Assembly (NCBI GenBank): GCA_013349735.1
Contig: DUZC01000065.1
Span: 1-9,443, forward strand
Length of the DNA stretch: 9,443 bases
DNA from: Rhodospirillaceae bacterium
Lineage (GTDB): Bacteria > Pseudomonadota > Alphaproteobacteria > Rhodospirillales > Magnetospirillaceae
Reading direction: 5' to 3'
Shown: one piece after another, positions 1-5,177 of the stretch
Layout of the letters: every line of letters starts with the position of its first letter
How positions within the stretch are numbered: the stretch's first letter is position 1
Position numbers and translations under genes: made by a program
Notes under the pieces: model-generated
Databases searched by the model: none
What the model saw: only the letters and a program-made list of their open reading frames with translations
Told to the model about the DNA's origin: nothing

Positions 1-158
1 CTCAGAATGCCAGTCAGGTTGACGCGTTGATCCAATCCGCCGACCAGGCGATGTATCGGGCCAAAGCCAAACAAAGCAGCGATTTCGCCCGCCCCATGGC
101 CGAAAGGCCTGCCCTTGGCCTTTTAGCCGGCTTCCTTCCGGCGGACGCAGCCGAATAG
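1..158 (+). CDS. GGDEF-domain (diguanylate cyclase) protein, C-terminal fragment
   Basis: This is the 3' end of a gene that begins before the window; the frame opens at base 3 and stops at TAG 156-158. It encodes about 51 residues. The segment ALIQSADQAMYRAKAK (from about base 27) matches the last helix of GGDEF domains, which make cyclic di-GMP from two GTP and usually end at ADxAMYxAK. The signature GGDEF/RxxD residues lie upstream and are not visible, so catalytic activity cannot be judged. After the domain the protein runs on for about 25 Ala/Pro-rich residues to the stop, a somewhat long tail. A perfect hairpin followed by TTTT lies inside this tail (103-124). The gene converges on the symporter gene at 187. 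The domain call is fairly secure; what else the protein carries is unknown. Confidence 0.8.
   Translation, partial: QNASQVDALIQSADQAMYRAKAKQSSDFARPMAERPALGLLAGFLPADAAE
103..124 (+). terminator. Hairpin plus T-run inside the 3' end of the GGDEF gene
   Basis: AAAGGCC (103-109), a 7-base loop, and GGCCTTT (117-123) form a perfect 7-bp stem, followed by one more T. It resembles a short intrinsic terminator but lies 32 bases before the stop codon of the gene it would end. On the minus strand the same hairpin lies about 65 bases past the symporter stop, so it could serve as that gene's terminator. The T-run is short, so activity is uncertain. Confidence 0.3.
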
Positions 159-186
159 CCTTAGACCCTATGTTCGCGTCTAGCTG

Positions 187-1161
187 TCAGCCTTTGCGCG
201 ATCCGTAATGCTGAGCGATGACAGCACAAACCATCAATTGAATTTGATGAAACAACATCAAAGGCAGCACAATCATTCCGACAGAACTGCCGGCAAACAA
301 TATGTTGGCCATCGGAACGCCACTGGCCAGACTTTTCTTTGAGCCACAAAAAACGATGGCTATTTCATCCTCTTTGGAAAAGCCCAGACGGCGGCTCAGC
401 AAGACGGTTACCCCCAGCACCACCGCCAGCAGGCCCATATTGATCGCCAATAGGATGAGGAGATCCAGCATATCCAATTGCTGCCATATGCCATTGACGA
501 CACCTTCACTGAACGCTGCGTATACCACCATGAGAATTGACCCACGGTCCACCAGCCCCAACAAACGTCGATAACGCTGGAGCCAATCGACGATCCAGCG
601 GCGCAGTAATTGTCCAATAAAAAAGGGCAGAAAAAGCTGGACGACAATATCGCGTACACCGTCCAAGGAAAAGCCTTGACCATGAACGCTGAGCAAAGTA
701 CCGACCAAAAGCGGGGTCACGATGATCCCCACCAGATTGGACAGGGAAGCACAGCAAACCGCCGCCGGGACATTGCCCCGCCCTATCGACGTAAAGGCAA
801 TCGAGGATTGCACCGTCGACGGCAACATACTGAGAAAAATCATCCCAAGCGATAACGCCGGCGGTAAAAAGGGTCGGGCCAAAAAGCCCGCCGCCAAACC
901 AAGAAGCGGGAACAGCACGAAGGTGCAAAACAGCACCAGGATTTGTAAGCGCCAATTGGTTAAGCCGGCCATTACCGCTTCGCTGGACAAGCGTCCGCCA
1001 TAGAGAAAAAAAAGCAAGGCGATAGCAAATTTTGTGGCCCCATTCATCACCACCGCACTTTGTCCGCGGCAGGGTAAAAAGGTTGCCAACAGCACCATGC
1101 CGCAGATCGCCAGGATATAGGGATCGATACGCAGACGGGACAGGATGGACGGCTGGGCCAA
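187..1161 (-). CDS. Bile acid:sodium symporter family (YfeH-like) membrane transporter
   Basis: A 324-residue integral inner-membrane protein with about ten hydrophobic segments, the usual length for the SBF-like/YfeH branch of the BASS superfamily. Members are thought to move organic anions with sodium, and the substrate of this branch is not firmly known. Family-type conserved stretches are STVQSSIAFTSIGRGNVPAA (about 115-134), FCGSKKSLASGVPMA (271-285), which resembles the crossover/ion-site region, and LPLMLFHQIQLM (299-310) near the C terminus. The start is TTG at 1161, preceded by AAAGGAG (1168-1174) with a 6-base spacer. There is no ATG until residue 22, inside the first membrane segment, so TTG is the likely start. 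The gene stands alone, divergent from the gene at 1317 and convergent with the GGDEF gene. The family call is strong; the substrate is not predictable. Confidence 0.93.
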   Translation of the reverse strand: MAQPSILSRLRIDPYILAICGMVLLATFLPCRGQSAVVMNGATKFAIALLFFLYGGRLSSEAVMAGLTNWRLQILVLFCTFVLFPLLGLAAGFLARPFLPPALSLGMIFLSMLPSTVQSSIAFTSIGRGNVPAAVCCASLSNLVGIIVTPLLVGTLLSVHGQGFSLDGVRDIVVQLFLPFFIGQLLRRWIVDWLQRYRRLLGLVDRGSILMVVYAAFSEGVVNGIWQQLDMLDLLILLAINMGLLAVVLGVTVLLSRRLGFSKEDEIAIVFCGSKKSLASGVPMANILFAGSSVGMIVLPLMLFHQIQLMVCAVIAQHYGSRKG

Positions 1162-1316
1162 GCTTGGCTCCTTTACAAGGGCGGCAGCAGCAAAACCAAT
1201 AGGTATTGCTCGGTAAAATTACAACGCAAATCGCTATACTTACGCCCTGACACGCCTACAATGGTCCGGTCGATGCGTATGAATGTTCCGATAACAGCCA
1301 CGTTAACTGAGCCATC

Positions 1317-1718
1317 ATGGGAAAATTTTTCCGCCCCACCCTTAGCCTCTCTGCAGTCCTGGCCATCGTCTATTGGCTTACTTTGCCACCGAACAGCCTG
1401 GTCTTGGACGAGTCCTGCCAGGTTCCGGAAATCCGCCTTCAATTGAGTGAAATCCTATACGGAAGATCTTTTTGGGAAGCCCAGAAAGCGGCCTTAGCCG
1501 AGGCTGTTCGCGTGGAATTCTCCTTACGCGCCGCCAGCGAACGGGGCCATGACAGCGACGAGTCTGAACGAAGCAGTATCGAACAAAAAATGACGCGGCT
1601 GTCAGACCGCGATCAGGGCGGGGATCAGCAGGCTGCCGCCCTGATCCAGCGCAAACGCATCGCCCGGCTCGGCTGGCTAAACCGTTGCCAGCAAGTGATT
1701 GAACAAAATTTGCGTTAA
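1317..1718 (+). CDS. Hypothetical membrane-anchored or exported protein, 133 aa
   Basis: I do not recognise this protein. The N terminus (MGKFFRP) is basic and is followed by one hydrophobic stretch at about residues 8-24 and then PPNS, consistent with an uncleaved signal anchor and a periplasmic body. The rest is charged and predicted helical: an Ala/Glu-rich part around 50-75, an acidic Ser/Asp/Glu patch around 77-88, and a basic C-terminal third. Only two cysteines are present (34 and 124), which could pair in the periplasm. Codon use is like that of neighbouring genes, supporting a real gene over the antisense frame at 1378-1809. The start is ATG 1317; no good ribosome binding site is visible. 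TATACT (1235-1240) and TACAAT (1257-1262) are possible -10 boxes without convincing -35 partners. It ends 17 bases before the convergent fsr gene. Confidence 0.68.
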   Translation: MGKFFRPTLSLSAVLAIVYWLTLPPNSLVLDESCQVPEIRLQLSEILYGRSFWEAQKAALAEAVRVEFSLRAASERGHDSDESERSSIEQKMTRLSDRDQGGDQQAAALIQRKRIARLGWLNRCQQVIEQNLR

Positions 1719-1735
1719 TTAGAACGAAAGCGCGC

Positions 1736-2977
1736 TCACCCGTCTGCCTTGACTGTCCGCAGATCAGGCAAAAATCCTGCCAATAAGCCAAAAAGCGGCA
1801 AAAACCCACAAAGCCGGTAAACCGTGCCGATGCTGGTATAATCGGCCAAGATACCCAAGAGCGCAGCGCCGACCCCCGCCACCCCGAAAGCTAGACCGAA
1901 AAACAGGCCGGCAATCAATCCGACCCGACCCGGCACCAATTCCTGACCGAAAACGACAATGGCCGAAAAGGCCGATGCCAGGATAAGGCCGATCAGGACC
2001 GACAGCGCCACCGTGGCGTAAAGTCCGACATAAGGTAGTGTCACGGTGAAGGGCACGACCCCCAGAATAGAAATCCAGATTACATGTTTGCGCCCGATCT
2101 TGTCGCCGACAGGCCCACCCAGAACCGTTCCGGCCGCCACCGCCCCCAAGAAAATAAAAAGGCAGATCTGGGCATCCCGAACGGCCAGATGAAAGGTCTC
2201 AATCAGGTAAAAAGTGTAAAAGCTGGAAATGCTGACCAAATACACATTTTTCGAGAAAACCAGACAAACCAGAATGGCTAAAGCAATGCCTGTCTGCCGG
2301 CGACTGAGCCGATGCCCGGGTGATGACGATTTGGACGGTCCGCTCTTGATGACGTGATCGCGATACCAGGCCCCGATCCGCCAAAGAATAATGCTGGCAA
2401 GCAATGCCCCGAGAGCGAACCAGGCGATACTGCCTTGCCCGTTGGCGGCAACGATAAAAGCCGCCAGCAAGGGGCCAATGGCGCTGCCAAAATTGCCGCC
2501 AACCTGGAAAAGAGATTGCGCCAGACCATGGCGCCCGCCCGAGGCCAACCGTGCGACCCGCGACGATTCCGGATGAAAAACCGCGGACCCACAGCCGATC
2601 AACATCGCCGACATCAGCAAGAGCGGGTAAGTCGAAGCCGTCGATAACAGCAGCAAACCGCAGAGCGTGAATAGCATAGCCACAGCCAGCGAACGATAGA
2701 GCGGCTTCTTATCCGTAAACAAGCCGATCATCGGCTGCAAAAGCGAGGCTGTGGCCTGAAAGCCCAGGGTAATTCCACCAATTTGGGTGAAGGACAACCC
2801 CATGTTTTCCTTAACCGTCGGATAAATCGCCACCAGCATCGATTGGTTCATATCGTTCAGCATATGACAGCCGCAAAGCGCGAACAGAACGCTAAAAACG
2901 GTTCCGTTTTGATCGCGCGGGGATGAGGGGGCGGTAACGCTCAACGAGTTATTCTCCAATGCGGACAAAGGCGGCAC
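1736..2977 (-). CDS. fsr: MFS exporter, fosmidomycin-resistance (Fsr) type
   Basis: A 413-residue major facilitator of twelve membrane segments, the size of E. coli Fsr, which exports fosmidomycin and confers resistance to it. Very Fsr-like stretches are SLLQPMIGLFTDKKP (78-92, the loop 2-3 motif), SAVFHPESSRVARLASGGRH (131-150) and GLAQSLFQVGGNFGSAIGPL (151-170). A second GDKIGRKH motif (291-298) marks loop 8-9 of the duplicated half. The central cytoplasmic loop is about residues 205-230. The physiological substrate is unknown. The listed start is GTG 2977, with no clear ribosome binding site. TTG at residue 12 (2942-2944) is preceded by GGAG with a 9-base spacer and is a credible alternative; both leave the first membrane segment (about residue 26) intact. 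It is a single gene, downstream of and co-oriented with SRAP but separated by 92 bases. Confidence 0.93.
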   Translation of the reverse strand: MPPLSALENNSLSVTAPSSPRDQNGTVFSVLFALCGCHMLNDMNQSMLVAIYPTVKENMGLSFTQIGGITLGFQATASLLQPMIGLFTDKKPLYRSLAVAMLFTLCGLLLLSTASTYPLLLMSAMLIGCGSAVFHPESSRVARLASGGRHGLAQSLFQVGGNFGSAIGPLLAAFIVAANGQGSIAWFALGALLASIILWRIGAWYRDHVIKSGPSKSSSPGHRLSRRQTGIALAILVCLVFSKNVYLVSISSFYTFYLIETFHLAVRDAQICLFIFLGAVAAGTVLGGPVGDKIGRKHVIWISILGVVPFTVTLPYVGLYATVALSVLIGLILASAFSAIVVFGQELVPGRVGLIAGLFFGLAFGVAGVGAALLGILADYTSIGTVYRLCGFLPLFGLLAGFLPDLRTVKADG

Positions 2978-3001
2978 GCATAAATACCTAGTGGAAAAAT
3001 C

Positions 3002-3013
3002 GGCTATTTAGCC
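3002..3013 (-). terminator. Small palindrome flanked by A/T runs between SRAP and fsr
   Basis: GGCTATTTAGCC is a perfect palindrome apart from the central TT. Read on the minus strand it is followed after two bases by TTTTT (2995-2999) and lies about 57 bases past the SRAP stop, so it could be a weak terminator. The stem is only 4-5 bp, so folding is doubtful; an operator for fsr is the other reading. Confidence 0.2.
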
Positions 3014-3069
3014 ATGTTTTTTTTCGATGGCACGACCGAAAACCCATCATATCGCTTGACGGCCAGCAG

Positions 3070-3744
3070 CTAGATTAGGGGCATCAAATGATTGCCATGG
3101 TCATTTTTTGGCGAATTAAGGCCAAGCCCCACGGGGTAAAAAGTCATGGCCTCAGAGGGATAAGGAACAAGCAAGGCCTGCAGATCCTTGGGGTCAACCG
3201 GAGTCTGTCCAAGCCAAAGGGCATGGTGGACCGGCGCCAGTATCACCGGCATACGCTGATGAAGCCCAACCAGAAGATCATTCGCCTGGGTGGTAAGAAT
3301 GGTAAAGCTGCGGACCCATTGGCCAGCGGGAGCCCGCCAATTCTCCCACAGGCCGGCGAAGGCAAACAGACCACCATCCTTTAAGGTGATCGCAAAGGGC
3401 TGCTTGGGCTTCGTGCCGGATTGCCATTCGTAAAAGGCGTTGGCGGGGACAAGGCAACGCCGATGGATAAACGCATCGCGGAAGGCCGGCTTTTCAAGCA
3501 AAGTCTCGACCCGGGCATTGATCAAGGACGCTTTGATTTCCATTGTTTTTGACCAGTGCGGCACCAGCCCCCAGCGCAAAAGATCCAAATGGCGTTGCCC
3601 ATCTTTTGGGTTGTAGCGAACGACAGGCGCCATTTGGCTGGGTGCGATATTGGTGCGCGGTTCAAAATCGACCAAAGGATTGGCCGTTGCAAAAAGCTGG
3701 CGCATGGCCTCGGGCGGTGTGGTTGAAGCATAGCGTCCGCACAT
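3070..3744 (-). CDS. yedK: SRAP-domain protein (YedK/HMCES-type abasic-site crosslinker)
   Basis: A 224-residue SRAP (SOS response-associated peptidase fold) protein, complete and of family length. YedK/HMCES proteins lose Met1 and use Cys2 to form a thiazolidine link with abasic sites in single-stranded DNA, shielding them from cleavage. The active-site set is intact: MCGRY at the start with Cys2, Asn76 in INARVET, Glu106 in FYEW, and His162 in HQRMPVIL. WGLVPHWS (58-65) and CLVPANAFYEW (97-107) are further family signatures. Because Cys2 must follow Met1, ATG 3744 is fixed as the start although the ribosome binding site is weak. It is divergent from the GGCT-nuclease fusion gene; the intergenic gap holds AT-rich palindromes and a weak TACAAT (minus strand, 3792-3797). 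I found no GTTC-N7-GTTC alphaproteobacterial LexA box there. Confidence 0.96.
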   Translation of the reverse strand: MCGRYASTTPPEAMRQLFATANPLVDFEPRTNIAPSQMAPVVRYNPKDGQRHLDLLRWGLVPHWSKTMEIKASLINARVETLLEKPAFRDAFIHRRCLVPANAFYEWQSGTKPKQPFAITLKDGGLFAFAGLWENWRAPAGQWVRSFTILTTQANDLLVGLHQRMPVILAPVHHALWLGQTPVDPKDLQALLVPYPSEAMTFYPVGLGLNSPKNDHGNHLMPLI

Positions 3745-3801
3745 GTTTCGTCACATTCACCCTGTCGCCGGTTTATGGGTCAGGATAAGTCATTGTATTT
3801 A

Positions 3802-3817
3802 AATAGTAAATACTATT
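3802..3817. repeat. AT-rich palindrome in the SRAP / GGCT-nuclease divergent promoter region
   Basis: AATAGTA (3802-3808), AA, TACTATT (3811-3817): perfect 7-bp arms around two bases. An overlapping inverted repeat GTATTT (3795-3800) / AAATAC (3808-3813) lies beside it. This is the most AT-rich part of the gap between divergent genes, so it is a candidate operator or promoter element for one or both. The arms are too close to form a stable hairpin, which favours a dimeric protein site over an RNA structure. Confidence 0.35.
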
Positions 3818-3868
3818 GCCCCGCTGCCGGGCCAAGACTAAAGTAAAGCCGGAAATTGAGCGAATGTG

Positions 3869-4747
3869 ATGACGCGCCTGTATTTCGCCTATGGCTCAAA
3901 TATGTGTAAAACACAGATGGCCGCCCGCAGTCCGGGGGCGCAAAGGCTGGGCTCTGTTGAAATCGCTGGCTACAGATTCCTGATTAACAAACAAGGCTAT
4001 GCCACCCTGATTTCCGACCCTTCGGCGCGCATTTTTGGAACAATTTGGAGCATCACCGAACAGGACGAGGCCCAGCTTGATATTTATGAATCTGTCGCCA
4101 GTTCCTTATATTTAAAGGATATCATCGACATCCCGAACTATGGACCGGCACTGGTCTATTTCGCTTTGGACCAGGCGCCTGGCATCCCCGGGATTGACTA
4201 TATCGAGGCCATTATCGAGGCCGCGCGGGACCAGGGCTTCCCCTTGCCTTATATAAAGGAACTGGCAAGCTGGCGGGTCAAAGCCGGAGAACCCGTCGCA
4301 AATTTTCATACCAATTGCGACAGTCTTCCCTCCACGGCCGGCGCTTATGTACTGTGGATTGATCTGCCGAACGCGCTATCGATCCGCCTTTCTGCCCGCA
4401 GCCCGACCCCACTGGCCGCCGGTCGCTATCTCTATTGCGGAAGTGCCAATGGCCCCGGAGGCATCAAAGCCCGGGTTGGCCGCCATATGCGATTGGATAA
4501 ATCCCTTCGCTGGCATGTCGATCAATTGACAACAGCCGGTAAAGTTGTTGGGGCCTGGGCGTTTCCCGATGCACAGGAATGCGCGTTGGTCGCCAGCCTT
4601 AGCCATTTGCCCAAACCGATACCGGGCTTTGGCAGTTCAGACTGCCATCACTGCATCAGCCATCTGCTTGAGTGGCCCGCCACTGCCTGCCTGCCCTATT
4701 TTATGTCCTGGGCAATTAAAGACAGCCTTAGCGCGGACCGCCGTTAA
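3869..4747 (+). CDS. Fusion: gamma-glutamylcyclotransferase-like domain + Uri-superfamily (DUF123, GIY-YIG-like) nuclease domain
   Basis: A 292-residue protein with two domains. Residues 1 to about 137 are GGCT-like: YFAYGSNM (5-12) is the substrate-binding YGSN loop, and Glu74 in LDIYES aligns with the catalytic Glu of GGCT (human Glu98 in LDEQEG). The segment GFPLPYIKEL resembles the matching human NGLPLEYQEKL. GGCT enzymes release 5-oxoproline from gamma-glutamyl amines or dipeptides. Residues about 155-270 are DUF123/Uri: GAY (158-160) and YCGSA (189-193) are the GIY-YIG pair, followed by RVGRH (202-206), RWHVDQL (214-220), Glu237 and GFGSSDC (253-259). This family is predicted, not broadly proven, to cut nucleic acid. 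ATG 3869 is preferred; GTG 3866 is directly upstream in frame, with GAG 3858-3860 as a weak ribosome site. The frame is unbroken across both domains, with a linker at about 138-154. It is divergent from SRAP, and its stop overlaps that of the next gene. Confidence 0.88.
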   Translation: MTRLYFAYGSNMCKTQMAARSPGAQRLGSVEIAGYRFLINKQGYATLISDPSARIFGTIWSITEQDEAQLDIYESVASSLYLKDIIDIPNYGPALVYFALDQAPGIPGIDYIEAIIEAARDQGFPLPYIKELASWRVKAGEPVANFHTNCDSLPSTAGAYVLWIDLPNALSIRLSARSPTPLAAGRYLYCGSANGPGGIKARVGRHMRLDKSLRWHVDQLTTAGKVVGAWAFPDAQECALVASLSHLPKPIPGFGSSDCHHCISHLLEWPATACLPYFMSWAIKDSLSADRR

Positions 4748-5040
4748 TAACGACGATAATAATAGCCATAGGGATAACCATAGGGCGGAACCGCATAGGC
4801 CGCTGGCGGCATAACATAAACGGGTGTCCTGTAAGCCGGCACGGCATAGTAGGTTGGTGGCGGCGAGGCTAGCGCGGCCAAGGGGGCTGTGGCCACAGCA
4901 ACCGCACCGACGATGGCAGCACCGACAAGACCCAATCCGACACCATGACGAAAATGGCCATCATGCGCAACGGCCGGGCTTAGCGGCAAGACTGCCAGCG
5001 CGCCGCAAACGAGGGCGGAACATGCAAACCTGCGGACCAT
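4744..5040 (-). CDS. Small exported Pro/Tyr-rich protein, 98 aa
   Basis: The family is not recognised, though short exported proteins with this kind of tail are common in alphaproteobacteria. Residues 1-25 form a classic signal peptide: MVRRF basic end, hydrophobic core, and AVA before His26 as a likely signal peptidase I site. The mature start has three histidines (26, 29, 32). Next comes a Gly/Ala/Val stretch (about 33-58) that could insert in a membrane. Residues 60-98 are low-complexity Pro, Tyr, Ala and Gly ending in GYYYRRY. The mature protein is therefore either membrane-anchored by the Gly/Ala stretch or periplasmic. The start ATG has AAGGAG (5049-5054) with an 8-base spacer, an excellent site that supports a real gene. 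Its TAA overlaps the TAA of the GGCT-nuclease gene (shared TTA at 4744-4746). It is divergent from the short-chain dehydrogenase. No function is assigned. Confidence 0.82.
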   Translation of the reverse strand: MVRRFACSALVCGALAVLPLSPAVAHDGHFRHGVGLGLVGAAIVGAVAVATAPLAALASPPPTYYAVPAYRTPVYVMPPAAYAVPPYGYPYGYYYRRY

Positions 5041-5095
5041 GATGGTTTCTCCTTGTCCTGGCTTTTTATCATTTCACCGTAAGACAGACTTTAAG

Positions 5096-5133
5096 GATGA
5101 AACTTGTCCAAATCATGGCAACGGTGTTTCATC
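5096..5133. repeat. Inverted repeat in the divergent region upstream of the C-factor-like gene
   Basis: GATGAAAC (5096-5103) and GTTTCATC (5126-5133) are perfect 8-bp inverted arms, extendable by two more pairs in RNA if a G-U pair is allowed (5094-5095 with 5134-5135). The 22-base interior includes a possible -35. It lies between the small exported protein and the dehydrogenase, so it may be an operator or a leader structure. Confidence 0.35.
5104..5132 (+). promoter_or_regulatory. Weak sigma-70-like promoter candidate for the dehydrogenase gene
   Basis: TTGTCC (5104-5109) and TTTCAT (5127-5132) are separated by 17 bases; each matches four of six consensus bases. Transcription would start near 5139, about 40 bases before the ATG at 5178. 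The elements coincide with the inverted repeat arms. This is a weak match and would be expected by chance fairly often. Confidence 0.2.
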
Positions 5134-5177
5134 TTGTTTCGTTGACTTCCTGCAACCGCTTGCCCCGAGGAACCAAT

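Noticed and set aside
506..955. Open minus-strand frame of 149 codons within the symporter gene
   Set aside because: It lies wholly inside a clear SBF-family gene on the same strand in another frame and has no recognisable domain.
1378..1809. Open minus-strand frame of 143 codons opposite the 133-residue gene
   Set aside because: It overlaps the fsr 3' end, has Arg/Pro/Cys-rich shadow composition, and the plus-strand frame has better codon use and an N-terminal hydrophobic segment.
3745..3868. LexA-type SOS box upstream of SRAP
   Set aside because: No GTTC-N7-GTTC or CTGT-N8-ACAG pattern is present in this gap.
4749..4800. Direct repeats of CCATAGGG-like units near the end of the small exported gene
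   Set aside because: They are explained by the repeated Pro-Tyr-Gly codons of the protein's low-complexity tail.
5097..5177. Upstream in-frame ATG 5097 that would extend the dehydrogenase by 27 residues
   Set aside because: The AAGG before it is too close to work as a ribosome site, while ATG 5178 has a well-spaced GAGG and begins right before the Rossmann strand.
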